Shown here piece after piece: positions 1 to 8,605 of a stretch of DNA of 64,000 bases. Source of the DNA: Pseudoxanthomonas sp. Root630 (GTDB lineage Bacteria; Pseudomonadota; Gammaproteobacteria; Xanthomonadales; Xanthomonadaceae); contig NZ_LMGY01000012.1 of NCBI RefSeq assembly GCF_001427585.1, positions 431,691 to 495,690 of the forward strand, in the 5' to 3' direction. Made by a program: the position numbers and the translations under genes. The notes under the pieces are model-generated. The model made no database searches. It was not told the DNA's origin and worked only from the letters and a program-made list of their open reading frames with translations. Positions within the stretch are counted from its first letter, which is position 1. Each line of letters opens with the position of its first letter.

Positions 1-1
1 A

Positions 2-2530
2 CCGGAGGAGTTCTACCCGGTGTACGGCGATGCGTCGTTGCGCGGCTTCGATGCGCGCTCGGCCGAGCGCCTGTACGTGCGCGTGGACAAGGACCGCAGC
101 TACCTGCTGTACGGCGATTTCCAGACCGGCGACAACATCGCCACGCAGACCGGCGTGGATTTCGGTACGCAGGCGGGCCAGCGCGTGCTGGGCACCTACA
201 ACCGCACCGCGACCGGCCTGGGCTGGCACTTCGAGAATGCGCGCGTGCGCGGCAACGTATTCGCCATCGAGGATTCGCTGCGCCAAGTGATCGAGGAACT
301 GCCGGCCGCCGGTAGCGGCCCTTACGGCCTGCGCAACAACGCGGTGCTGGAAGGCAGCGAGCGCGTGGAAGTGGTCGTGCGTGACCGCAACCAGCCCTCG
401 CGCATCGTCTCGGTGCGTCCGCTCGGCCGTCTGGTCGACTACAGCTTCGAGCCGTTCTCCGGCCGCATCCTGCTCAACAGCTTCCTGCCCTCGTTCGACA
501 GCGATCTCAACCCGGTGTCGTTGCGCATCACCTACGAACTGGACCAGGGCACCGAGAAGTTCCTGGTGGTGGGCGCCGATGCGCAACTTCGCGTCGGCGA
601 GAAGGGCGAGATCGGCGGTTCCTATGTGGACGACCGCAATCCCTTCGCCGCCTTCGAGATGGGAAGTGCCAACGTCGGCTACACGTTGGGCGTCAACACG
701 TGGCTGGTGGCCGAAGCCGCGCGCACGCGCAGCGAAGTGAACACCAACTCGGTCAACCAGTACGGCACCCCCGCGCTGCAGGGCCTCAGCGGACTGGTGG
801 AAGGCAACGCGTGGCGGGTGGAACTTGGACACGCCAGCAAGGACGTGGACCTGAAGCTGTTCGCCGGCCAGTCCGATCCCGCGTTCAACAACCCGGCGTC
901 GCCGCTGTACGGCGGTCGTGGCGAGTACAGTGTGACCACGCACTGGCGCCTGACCGATCGTTTCGAACTGTACGCGGAAGGCCTGCGCAGCGAGGACCGC
1001 AATCCCGATGGTGGCGAGCGCGACGCCGCCAGCGCGGGCACTCGGGTGAAGGTCACCGACAAGCTGACGCTGGACTTCGGTTACCGGGCCATTCGCGAGA
1101 CCGTCGGCGCGTACTACACCTGGGCGACCAGCAGCGGCTACGGCAACATCGGCGGGCTGTCGGGTGGCTACGCCACCGGCTCCGGCGGCGGTGCGCTCGG
1201 ATATGGCCAGCAGCCACTGGATCCGCTGACCGGCCTGCCGATCATCAGCAGCGGCAATCCCAACGACGTGAGCAGCGGCCTGCCGGTGGGCACCGAACTG
1301 TCGTCGGACATGCTGCGCATCGGTGCCGGTTATCGCGCCAGCGACCGCTTCAGCATCGGCGGTGAAGTCGAGCAGGACATCCACGGCGAAGACCGAAATC
1401 GACTGGCGCTCGGCGTGGACTACCAATTGCGCGAACGCAGCCGCCTGTATGGCCGCTACGAGAAGCAGACCGGCATCAGCGGCGTGAACGGCCTGACCCA
1501 GGATGGACGCGAGGCCGACACCGTGGCGCTGGGCGTGGATACCAGCTTCATCAAGGACACGCAGCTGTTCTCGGAGTACCGCCTGCGCGACGCCATCGCC
1601 GGCCGCGATATCCAGGCCGCTTCGGGCATGCGCAACCGCTGGGACCTGCGCGAAGGCCTGCGCCTGGACACCACGCTGGAGCACACCAACGTCATCTCCG
1701 GCAGCATCGGTGATTCCACCGGCATCGGCTTCGCGCTGGACTACAGCGCCAATCCGCTGTGGCGCGGCAACGTACGGCTGGAACACCGCATCTCCGACGA
1801 CGTCGCCGGCACGCCGACCAACGAGGCCTACAACACCACGCTGCTGCAGTTCCTGGCCGCGCGCAAGCTGAGCCGCGACTGGACGCTGCTGGCACGCAAC
1901 TACCTGTTGCGTACGGAGTACGACGCGCGCGGCGACGTGCTGCAGGACCGTTTCCAGATCGGTGCGGCCTACCGCGACACCGACACCAACCGTGTCAACG
2001 CGCTGGCCCGCTACGAGTACAAGCTGGAGAAGGACGAAAGCGGCATGGACGGCACCGGCTTCGGCTCGGATACCGGCCAGGACATCCGCAGCAGCGCGCA
2101 CATCGTTTCGGCGCATGCCGACTGGCACCCGTCGCGGCCGTGGTGGCTGACCGGCCGCGTGGCGGCGAAGTGGCAGCAGGACAGCTTCTTCTACGCCGAC
2201 ACCGGTCGCGTCGACGACGATTTCAATGCCGTGCTGCTGTCCGGCCGCATCGTCTACGACATCACCGAGAACTGGGACATCGGCGTGCTGGGTTCGACCT
2301 TCCGTGGCCAGGACGGCGCCAACCAGTACGCGTTCGGCGTGGAAGTCGGCCGCCTGCTGCGGCAGAACCTGTGGCTGTCGGTGGGCTACAACGGTACCGG
2401 CTTCCGCGGCGACGACGACCTGACCGGTTACGAGTACACGCAGCAGGGCGCATTCGTCCGCCTGCGCTTCAAGTTCGACGAAGACCTCTTCCGCAGGGAA
2501 GACGCCCGCTACCGCGATCCGGTGCGCTGA
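2..2530 (+). CDS. Large outer-membrane beta-barrel protein, C-terminal part (5' truncated by window)
   Basis: The frame is open from the first bases of the window, so the gene starts upstream; a GTG at 20 is only an internal codon. The roughly 840 visible residues are built from alternating short polar/aromatic strands (for example YVRVDKDRSYLLYGDF, RLYGRYEKQTG, LRYEYKLEKDE-like segments) without long hydrophobic helices, which is what an outer-membrane beta-barrel looks like. The chain ends in strand-rich sequence (FVRLRFKFDEDLF) and a charged tail. An OmpA-domain protein follows 11 bp downstream, so the two probably form an envelope operon. In related bacteria such proteins carry DUF11/SdrD-type repeats before the barrel, but that part is not visible here. 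The function is not known; a surface or assembly role is inference. Confidence 0.75.
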   Translation, partial: PEEFYPVYGDASLRGFDARSAERLYVRVDKDRSYLLYGDFQTGDNIATQTGVDFGTQAGQRVLGTYNRTATGLGWHFENARVRGNVFAIEDSLRQVIEELPAAGSGPYGLRNNAVLEGSERVEVVVRDRNQPSRIVSVRPLGRLVDYSFEPFSGRILLNSFLPSFDSDLNPVSLRITYELDQGTEKFLVVGADAQLRVGEKGEIGGSYVDDRNPFAAFEMGSANVGYTLGVNTWLVAEAARTRSEVNTNSVNQYGTPALQGLSGLVEGNAWRVELGHASKDVDLKLFAGQSDPAFNNPASPLYGGRGEYSVTTHWRLTDRFELYAEGLRSEDRNPDGGERDAASAGTRVKVTDKLTLDFGYRAIRETVGAYYTWATSSGYGNIGGLSGGYATGSGGGALGYGQQPLDPLTGLPIISSGNPNDVSSGLPVGTELSSDMLRIGAGYRASDRFSIGGEVEQDIHGEDRNRLALGVDYQLRERSRLYGRYEKQTGISGVNGLTQDGREADTVALGVDTSFIKDTQLFSEYRLRDAIAGRDIQAASGMRNRWDLREGLRLDTTLEHTNVISGSIGDSTGIGFALDYSANPLWRGNVRLEHRISDDVAGTPTNEAYNTTLLQFLAARKLSRDWTLLARNYLLRTEYDARGDVLQDRFQIGAAYRDTDTNRVNALARYEYKLEKDESGMDGTGFGSDTGQDIRSSAHIVSAHADWHPSRPWWLTGRVAAKWQQDSFFYADTGRVDDDFNAVLLSGRIVYDITENWDIGVLGSTFRGQDGANQYAFGVEVGRLLRQNLWLSVGYNGTGFRGDDDLTGYEYTQQGAFVRLRFKFDEDLFRREDARYRDPVR

Positions 2531-2541
2531 GGATTACCGAC

Positions 2542-3561
2542 ATGACCCACACCAAGACCTCCCTCCTGTTCGCCGCCGTGCTGGCCGGCCTCGCCTCCGC
2601 CGCCGGTGCGCAGCAGACCCAGCTGACGCCGTCGCGTGATCGCATCACCGACGAGGCGAACCACGCCGACCTGTCCGGCTACGAGCACACCCAGGGCCGC
2701 ATCAAGGCGCTTAACGATGCCGGCCGCCCCGTGCGCGACTACCACCTGTCCAAGGCGCAGTGCTGGCTGGACGTGTCCTTCCATGAGTACTCGCGCAACG
2801 ACCGCAGCGCCTTCCCGCAGGAAGCGCTGACCGAGTCCGAGAAGCTGATCGTGGGCATGGAGCAGGGCGTCACGCCGTTGCCGACCGACACCCCGCTGGT
2901 GAACGGCGCCGCACGCGTGCGCGAGGACCTGTGGAAGCGCCTTCGCGTGATCCACGGTACGCCGGGTTTCGCCTGCGCACAGAAGGCCGTGGCCTGCGGC
3001 GAGGTGGAGCTGGTGCACGCCGGCAACGAGTTCAACCAGCAGCAGTGGCGCCACGCCAAGCCTTACATCCAGATCGCCGAGGACTGGGTCGGCGACGCCG
3101 AAGCCTTGGCGCGTCAATGCGGCGCCGCGCCCGACGCACCTGCCGTGGTGCCCGCGGGGACCGCGCTGACCGTCAACGTGCTGTTCGAATTCGACCGCTC
3201 CGGTCGCGACGACATCCGGGTCTACTCGCTGTGGAGTCTGGACCGCGAGCTGGCCCGCCTGCCCAAGGAAGGACTGACGCTGACAGGCGTGGAACTGGTG
3301 GGCCACGCGGACCGTCTGCAGGGGCGTGGATTCGACTACAACCAGGAGCTCTCCGAACGGCGTGCCCAGACCGTGCAGGCATTGCTCATGGAGCGCGGCA
3401 TCGATCCGGCCATGATCGCGTACACCTTCAAGGGTGACGTGGAGCAGGTCCAGCAGTGCGACGGTGTGAAGCCCCAGGCGGCCCTGCGCGAATGCCTGAT
3501 CCCCAATCGCCGCGTCGAAGTGCGGTTGCTCGTCCAGTCCGACCGGGTCGACTCACAGTAG
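2542..3561 (+). CDS. OmpA-family outer-membrane/peptidoglycan-binding protein
   Basis: A protein of 339 residues. The first about 24 residues form a signal peptide (MTHTKTSLLFAAVLAGLASA, cleavage near AGA-QQ). The C-terminal ~110 residues match the OmpA peptidoglycan-binding domain: an opening strand VNVLFEFDRS, then VELVGHADRLQGRGFDYN, LSERRAQTVQALLMERGID and a final PNRRVEVRL. The segment between (residues ~30-200) is helical with several cysteines and is not recognised. In this family the C-terminal domain holds diaminopimelate in peptidoglycan. The ATG at 2542 is chosen because it starts the signal peptide; an upstream frame extension overlaps the preceding gene. It probably links the upstream barrel protein to the cell wall. 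Confidence 0.85.
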   Translation: MTHTKTSLLFAAVLAGLASAAGAQQTQLTPSRDRITDEANHADLSGYEHTQGRIKALNDAGRPVRDYHLSKAQCWLDVSFHEYSRNDRSAFPQEALTESEKLIVGMEQGVTPLPTDTPLVNGAARVREDLWKRLRVIHGTPGFACAQKAVACGEVELVHAGNEFNQQQWRHAKPYIQIAEDWVGDAEALARQCGAAPDAPAVVPAGTALTVNVLFEFDRSGRDDIRVYSLWSLDRELARLPKEGLTLTGVELVGHADRLQGRGFDYNQELSERRAQTVQALLMERGIDPAMIAYTFKGDVEQVQQCDGVKPQAALRECLIPNRRVEVRLLVQSDRVDSQ

Positions 3562-3647
3562 CGCCTATACTTCATTCGTCTTCGTGGATGGAGGGAGTGG
3601 AGTGATGGGGAACCTGCGCGTCATTCGGTCGTCCGGAGAGCGGACTT

Positions 3648-5045
3648 ATGAGTGAGGGCGAAATCCTCGTCACCCGCGAGAGGCAGGGCGGACCGGCAGC
3701 GAGTCTGGCCCGCCTGTGGCGCGTGCCAATGGCCTGGTGGCGCGATGCCCCCATCGCCGATCCGGTCGACAGGCGCAATGCGCCGATGCTGCAGCTGATC
3801 TCGTTGCTGCTGGCGGTGCTGCCTGCGCTCGCGTGGGCCTATCGCGCCTTTGCGGTCGATATCCCGTGGCGGCCGGGCGAGCTGACCAGCATGGCGCTGA
3901 GCCTGTCGGTGTGCGCCAGCGCTGCTCTCAGCTTCGCGCTGATCCGGCATGGCCGCTTCGCGTGGGCCTCGCGGTTGCTGCTGGTCGTGTTCGCCGCCTC
4001 GGTGGTGCCCGCCTACCTGACCACCGGGTTCGGTGCGCAACGCTTCGAACAGCCCGTGCTGGTCATCTGGATGGCGATCGCGGCGCTGGTGGTGGGCAGG
4101 GGGGCGCTGTGGCTGATGTTTGCCTGCATCGTGGCGGCGTTCTTCCTGGGCATCTCCGTGGATGTATCCCGCAAGGGCGATGCCGCCGCGCTGTACGGCG
4201 ACGCCGGTTTCAGTGCCGCCATGTTCCTGATGATCGCCATCGTGCTCGACCGCAGTTCGGCCACGTTGCGCCAGAGCCTGAACGACGCCACGGCGCGTGG
4301 CAACCAGCTCGCGGCGGCGAACCAGCGGCTGCAGCAGGAGATCAATGAGCGCGAGCTCGCGCAGGAGCAACTCATCCACGCCCGCAAGGTCGAGGCGGTG
4401 GGTCGACTGGCGGGGGGCGTGGCGCACGATTTCGGCAACATCATGGCCGTGATCAGCGGTTACGCGCGCAAGGGCCTCAGGGCGGGCGAGGTCGAAGACG
4501 GCAGGAGATCGTTCGAAGGCATCGAGGCGGCCGCGCGCCGGGCGACGCTGCTGACGCACAAGCTGATGACGTTCGCGCGCCAGGACGACTACGCGGAAGA
4601 GACGTTCGATGCCGCCGGCGCCCTGGTGGATATCCAAACCATGCTGCGCCAGTTGCTCAAGCCCGAGGTGGAGCTGCGTTTCGCCCTGGGCGATGTTCCG
4701 TCAACGATCCGGATGGACCGGGATCGGTTCGAGCTGATGGTGCTCAACATCGCAGCCAACGCCGATCATGCGATGCCCCACGGCGGCGTCTTCTCCATTG
4801 GCGTCGCGCAGGCTGACGACGGGGGCAGCGTACTGGAGTTCGCCGATTCCGGCACCGGTATGGGGGAGGAGGTGCTTGCACGCATTTTCGATCCCTTCTT
4901 CACCACGAAACCGGCGGGCGAAGGCACCGGTCTTGGCCTGCCCGTCATCCGTGACCTGGTGACGCGGGCGGGCGGCACCATAAGCGCAACCAGCCAGTTG
5001 GGCGCTGGCACGACGCTCAAGGTGGCGTTGCCTGCTCCCGCATGA
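3648..5045 (+). CDS. Membrane-bound sensor histidine kinase
   Basis: A protein of 465 residues. Residues ~45-200 hold about five or six hydrophobic membrane helices with no recognisable periplasmic sensor domain. A coiled coil (NQLAAANQRLQQEINERE) follows, then the dimerisation/phosphoacceptor domain with the H-box GRLAGGVAHDFGNIMAVISG (His near 260), the N-box NIAANADH (near 367), the G1 box FADSGTGMGE (near 400), the F-box IFDPFFTTK and the G2 box EGTGLGLPV. All catalytic motifs look intact. The H-box type (HDFGN) is that of NtrB-like hybrid-family kinases. No response regulator gene is adjacent and there is no receiver domain, so it is an orphan kinase in this window. The signal is unknown. 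Confidence 0.9.
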   Translation: MSEGEILVTRERQGGPAASLARLWRVPMAWWRDAPIADPVDRRNAPMLQLISLLLAVLPALAWAYRAFAVDIPWRPGELTSMALSLSVCASAALSFALIRHGRFAWASRLLLVVFAASVVPAYLTTGFGAQRFEQPVLVIWMAIAALVVGRGALWLMFACIVAAFFLGISVDVSRKGDAAALYGDAGFSAAMFLMIAIVLDRSSATLRQSLNDATARGNQLAAANQRLQQEINERELAQEQLIHARKVEAVGRLAGGVAHDFGNIMAVISGYARKGLRAGEVEDGRRSFEGIEAAARRATLLTHKLMTFARQDDYAEETFDAAGALVDIQTMLRQLLKPEVELRFALGDVPSTIRMDRDRFELMVLNIAANADHAMPHGGVFSIGVAQADDGGSVLEFADSGTGMGEEVLARIFDPFFTTKPAGEGTGLGLPVIRDLVTRAGGTISATSQLGAGTTLKVALPAPA

Positions 5046-5540
5046 ATCTGCGTATGACCGGATGCCTCGCCCGAGTGGGAGATGCTCACGGCCGTTGTCA
5101 GCTACTGGCCGCTGGCTGCCGCGGTTGCGACATCCCGTCCGGTCGCAGGTCAATGGTTGGATCGCGATACAAAACGGATCTAGGACATTGTCGAGGAGGC
5201 TGGATGTGCGTCAGGAGGGATGACCTTGCTGACTGTTACTCCATTGTGGAGCATTGCAGCGATGGAGCTGATCCGTTCTACGGCAATTTGTTGGCGAGAT
5301 GGAAGAAAGCAGTATGTCCCGTTCCGTCCGAACACATCCGGGCCTAGAGGGGGTACAGACGGGGGTGTAATGAAGCTTATGGGAATTTATTTCACATATA
5401 AATCAATCAATTAAGATTACTATTTGGGTCAGATAAGCGCACCACTTCCGCGCCCCGTGCCGCACCCTGCGTGCTGCGATGCCACAGGGCCGTCATCGCC
5501 ATCGGCATAGACTGTGCGCCTGTTTCCGCAAGGTGTGCCC
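5046..5540 (+). other. Long intergenic region, AT-rich in its second half
   Basis: About 495 bp lie between the kinase and arginase genes. From about 5160 the composition drops sharply, with an AT-rich stretch at 5370-5425 (for example TTTATTTCACATATAAATCA) that is unlike the rest of the core chromosome. A 101-codon open frame at 5042-5347 has no family resemblance and poor codon use, so I do not call it. The region may hold the arginase promoter or the relic of a deleted insertion; no clear -35/-10 pair or hairpin could be fixed. Confidence 0.5.
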
Positions 5541-6464
5541 ATGAGTCGAGTCTTTCCCTCCGTGTCCCTGATCGGCGTGCCTACCGACGTCGGCGCCGGC
5601 CATCGCGGCGCCCGCATGGGGCCCGATGCGCTCCGCATCGCCGGCCTGGGTGAAGCCTTGCTCGCGCGCGGCGTGGACGTGATCGACACCGGCAACGTGC
5701 AGGGGCCCGCCAATCCGTGGACCGGGCCCGTCGCCGGCTATCGCCACCTCGATGAAGTGGTGGCCTGGAACCGGGCCGTGATGGACGCCACCGCCGCCGA
5801 ACTGGCGGGTGGTCGGCTGCCGATCATGATGGGGGGCGACCATTGTCTGGCGATGGGTTCGATCACCGCCGTCGCGCGGCACTGCCGCCAGACCGGCAAG
5901 AAATTGCGCGTGCTGTGGCTGGACGCGCATTCGGACTTCAACACCAGCGACGTGACGCCGTCGGGCAACATCCATGGCATGCCCGTGGCGTGCCTGTGCG
6001 GCATCGGTCCCGATGCATTGACGAAACTCGGCGGCGATTCGCCGGCGATCACGCCATCGATGGTCCGGCAGATCGGCATCCGCTCGGTCGATCCCGAGGA
6101 GAAAAAGCTGATCAAGGTCCACAAGGTCGATGTGTACGACATGCGCTACATCGACGAGGTCGGCATGAAGCGCACCGTCGAAGCCGCGTTGGAAGGTATC
6201 GATGCCGACACCCACCTGCACGTCAGTTTCGATGTGGACTTCCTCGACCCGAGCATCGCGCCGGGCGTGGGTACCACGGTGCCGGGCGGTCCCAATTACC
6301 GCGAAGCGCAGCTGGTGATGGAGATGATCGCCGACACCGGCTTGATGGGCTCGCTGGACATCGTCGAACTCAACCCCGTGCTGGACCGGCGCAACCGCAC
6401 CGCCAAGCTCACGGTGGATCTGGTGGAAAGCCTGTTCGGCAAGTCCACGCTGATGCGCGATTGA
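5541..6464 (+). CDS. rocF: Arginase
   Basis: A 307-residue enzyme of the arginase/agmatinase (ureohydrolase) family that hydrolyses L-arginine to ornithine and urea with a two-manganese centre. The metal-binding motifs are all visible: GGDHCLAMGS (near residue 100), LDAHSDFNT (near 128), the arginase-specific substrate loop NIHGMPVACL, and SFDVDFLDPSIAPG (near 232), followed by the Glu-bearing SLDIVELNPVLD. Length and the NIHGMP loop favour arginase over agmatinase. The ATG at 5541 is preceded by AAGGTGTG as ribosome site; the frame stays open to 5514 but lacks such a site. The gene stands alone, so it probably serves arginine catabolism as a single transcription unit. Confidence 0.93.
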   Translation: MSRVFPSVSLIGVPTDVGAGHRGARMGPDALRIAGLGEALLARGVDVIDTGNVQGPANPWTGPVAGYRHLDEVVAWNRAVMDATAAELAGGRLPIMMGGDHCLAMGSITAVARHCRQTGKKLRVLWLDAHSDFNTSDVTPSGNIHGMPVACLCGIGPDALTKLGGDSPAITPSMVRQIGIRSVDPEEKKLIKVHKVDVYDMRYIDEVGMKRTVEAALEGIDADTHLHVSFDVDFLDPSIAPGVGTTVPGGPNYREAQLVMEMIADTGLMGSLDIVELNPVLDRRNRTAKLTVDLVESLFGKSTLMRD

Positions 6465-6608
6465 GGCTGGCGCCGGAGGAAAACTGCGACTGAACGGCAT
6501 GGGAGAGGCTTCACGCGGCCTATACGGCGCGGCGTCGAAGGTGGACCCACACGCCGCCGCGACGTCGGACGCACGCGCAGCGGCACCCTTTCCACCAGGA
6601 GAAGACAC

Positions 6609-6761
6609 ATGAAGCGTGCGATGACCCTGCTGATGCTGGCCCTGTTCTCGACGGCAGTGCTGTCCGGTTGCAACACCATGGCCGGTGCCGGCAAGGACGT
6701 ACAGAAGGTCGGCGAGAAGGTCGAAGACAAGGCGCAGGACTGCAAGGACGGCAAGTGCTGA
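6609..6761 (+). CDS. Entericidin-like small lipoprotein, copy 1
   Basis: A 50-residue protein beginning with a lipoprotein signal (MKRAMTLLMLALFSTAVLSG followed by the lipidated Cys). The mature part NTMAGAGKDVQKVGEKVEDK is the hallmark of the entericidin A/B family, small membrane-anchored lipoproteins linked in Escherichia coli to a toxin/antidote pair in stationary phase. A good ribosome site (CCAGGAGAAGACAC) precedes the ATG. The tail carries two extra cysteines and a charged end (DCKDGKC) absent from copy 2. A second paralogue lies 200 bp downstream. Whether the two act as toxin and antidote is not shown by the sequence. Confidence 0.88.
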   Translation: MKRAMTLLMLALFSTAVLSGCNTMAGAGKDVQKVGEKVEDKAQDCKDGKC

Positions 6762-6798
6762 TCCATGTGTGATTCGGGGGCCCGGAGGGGTCCCTGCA

Positions 6799-6827
6799 GG
6801 AAGGGCCGGGTCGCTCCCGGCCCTTCC
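6799..6827 (+). terminator. Hairpin after entericidin copy 1
   Basis: A perfect 12-bp stem (GGAAGGGCCGGG / CCCGGCCCTTCC) with a 5-nt loop lies 38 bp after the stop codon. It is followed by GCGTTCT rather than a clean T run, so it may be a weak terminator or an mRNA-stabilising hairpin. Confidence 0.6.
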
Positions 6828-6960
6828 GCGTTCTGGGGCGCGCGCGTTTGGTCAGCCAGCAGCCAGTGTGGTTGAATCAGACTGCGCGGGTGGGCAGCAC
6901 CGCCGGCAGAGTCCGGCCGCCCGAGCCCCCGATCGTGAATACCGTCCACAGGAGTCGCTT

Positions 6961-7095
6961 ATGAAGCGTTTCGTCGCGTTGATGCTGTTGTCCCTGTTCT
7001 CCGTCGCCGTGCTGTCCGGCTGCAACACCGTCAAGGGGTTCGGCAAGGACGTGCAGAAGGTGGGCGAGAAGGTCGAGGATTCGTCCGGCAAGTGA
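6961..7095 (+). CDS. Entericidin-like small lipoprotein, copy 2
   Basis: A 44-residue lipoprotein, MKRFVALMLLSLFSVAVLSG then Cys and NTVKGFGKDVQKVGEKVEDS. It is a close paralogue of the 50-residue gene just upstream: the signal peptide and the KDVQKVGEKVED core are shared, while the end is shorter and lacks the cysteines. ACAGGAGTCGCTT provides the ribosome site. It has its own 200-bp leader and terminator and so is likely transcribed independently of copy 1. Confidence 0.88.
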   Translation: MKRFVALMLLSLFSVAVLSGCNTVKGFGKDVQKVGEKVEDSSGK

Positions 7096-7116
7096 GCCGC
7101 CGGGGTTTCCGATACG

Positions 7117-7147
7117 AAACGGGCCGCATCGCGGCCCGTTTCTTTTT
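7117..7147 (+). terminator. Rho-independent terminator
   Basis: A perfect 11-bp stem (AAACGGGCCGC / GCGGCCCGTTT) with loop ATC is followed by CTTTTT. It closes the entericidin copy 2 transcript. Confidence 0.9.
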
Positions 7148-7321
7148 CGCGGTGCGTGCATGCGCGTCGCGCATTCATCGCTGCGAACGCAGCGTCATGC
7201 GACTGAATCGTTCAGCGAATCATAATGACGTGTTGACGGTCGCTTGATCGGATGGGAACGCGTCGTTTGCGATGCTGTTCCCGCGGCAACCCCCTGCCGC
7301 GAAATCTAGCGAGGCACCACC

Positions 7322-7543
7322 ATGAATCAGGACATCATCGCCGGTAACTGGAAGCAGCTGAAAGGCAAGATCCAGGCGAAGTGGGGCGACCTGACCGACG
7401 ACGACTTCAAGGTCGCGCAGGGCAACGCGGAGTACCTGGAAGGCAGGCTGCAGGAGCGTTACGGCTATGACCGCGACCGCGCGCATACCGAAGTCGAGGA
7501 CTTCCAGCGCAGCCTGCGTTCGGACAAATCCATGCACCACTGA
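7322..7543 (+). CDS. CsbD family stress protein
   Basis: A 73-residue acidic, helical protein. [18 protein letters not shown] at the start, WGDLTDDDF in the middle and the G(R)LQERYGY segment are the conserved CsbD pattern. The family is induced in general stress responses; its biochemical function is unknown. The gene is monocistronic, with a ~175-bp leader and a terminator 24 bp after the stop. Confidence 0.93.
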   Translation: MNQDIIAGNWKQLKGKIQAKWGDLTDDDFKVAQGNAEYLEGRLQERYGYDRDRAHTEVEDFQRSLRSDKSMHH

Positions 7544-7566
7544 CCGGCTGACGCCGCGCCGAGCAG

Positions 7567-7591
7567 GACGGGCCGCCTCGTGCGGCCCGTC
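7567..7591. terminator. Hairpin between convergent genes
   Basis: A 10-bp perfect stem (GACGGGCCGC / GCGGCCCGTC) with a 5-nt loop separates the CsbD gene from the convergent gene ending at 7606. It can act in both directions, but the T run on the plus strand is weak (TGCGTTTCC). Confidence 0.7.
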
Positions 7592-7605
7592 TGCGTTTCC
7601 AATGC

Positions 7606-8412
7606 TCAGCGATAGCGCGGCGGATCGGCGACGAAGCCGCCGGGAAAGGCCGCAGGTGCGTCCTCCCGCCAGATCGGGCCATGGCGACGCGGCACCACGC
7701 CAAGCGCGACCAGGCGGCGGTACTCGTCGTAACGCACCTCGCTCACCTGTTCCGGCTGGCGCGTCGCGCGATCGAAACCGGTGCGCGACGTCGGTGCCCA
7801 TTCGCGATCCCCGTGGCCGGTGCCGATGCTCTGCTGGCGCGCGGATTCTTCGGCGGCAAGGCCGCGCGACGTGCCCGCGGGAGCCGCGGCCGCGTCATTG
7901 GCTTCGCCACGCTTTTCCATCCGTCCACGCGCGATCGGCGGGGGCGTGTACTGCGGATAGTAGGTGCGGGCTTCGCGGAACGCTGCCACGCCGATCACGC
8001 CGACGTTGCGCGGCCGGCCGGTGCGTGCGGCGTAACTGTCGCCCAGATCGGTGAAGACGAACTGCGCCACATCGTGCATCGACTTGCGCCAGCCGTTGAT
8101 CTCGGTGGTCTGCCACGGTTCCAGCACGTAGCCGGCCTGCGAGGGATGCGCGGTCTGGCCCGTGATCGCGTTGACGCCATCGACCGACAGCACCACGAGC
8201 ACGCGTTCCCCGGTGGTGTTGGTCAGGCGGACGCTGTAGCGGTGGCCGGGCGAGCCGGCCACCCAGACATCGCCCCGGTGGGGATGCTGGGACAGCCACT
8301 CACCGGTATCGCGGTCGACCACGCTGACATCGACCAGCGGCCGTGCCTGGGCGGGAGCACACGCGGCCAGCAGCGCCAGCGTGGCCAGGGAAGCGAGGAA
8401 GCGATGCAGCAT
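7606..8412 (-). CDS. Secreted protein of unknown function
   Basis: A 268-residue protein with an N-terminal export signal (MLHRFLASLATLALLAACAP); the ...LLAAC segment could also be a lipobox. Residues ~30-170 form a beta-rich domain (WLSQHPHRGDVWVAGSPGHR, VRLTNTTGERVLVVLSVDGV, FVFTDLGDSYAARTG) and the rest is low-complexity and charged, ending in RREDAPAAF-type sequence. The ATG at 8412 is chosen over longer frames because it starts the signal peptide and has CTGGAG upstream. I recognise this only as a conserved periplasmic type of xanthomonads; no enzymatic motif was found. Confidence 0.75.
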   Translation of the reverse strand: MLHRFLASLATLALLAACAPAQARPLVDVSVVDRDTGEWLSQHPHRGDVWVAGSPGHRYSVRLTNTTGERVLVVLSVDGVNAITGQTAHPSQAGYVLEPWQTTEINGWRKSMHDVAQFVFTDLGDSYAARTGRPRNVGVIGVAAFREARTYYPQYTPPPIARGRMEKRGEANDAAAAPAGTSRGLAAEESARQQSIGTGHGDREWAPTSRTGFDRATRQPEQVSEVRYDEYRRLVALGVVPRRHGPIWREDAPAAFPGGFVADPPRYR

Positions 8413-8605
8413 GTCCGTTCTCCAGGTGGGGACGATGCTGGGAACGGACCGTCGGCGGTAGTGGGGTTGGCTGAGGCGACGATGCGGGAACCGGTTAAGC
8501 CCCCAGTCGGTCGCGCCTGCGACGCCGTGTCGCAGGCCGGCCACCGGCATCGCCAGGCCCCAGCCGGTAAACTGGCCGCTTTCCCGCCTTCGCCCCGCTT
8601 CGCAC

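Noticed and set aside
1759-2541. Upstream extension of the OmpA-domain protein
   Set aside because: It runs through the barrel-protein gene in another frame; the signal peptide at 2542 marks the true start.
5042-5347. 101-codon open frame after the histidine kinase
   Set aside because: No recognisable family, poor codon use, lies partly in the AT-rich stretch and overlaps the kinase stop; treated as chance.
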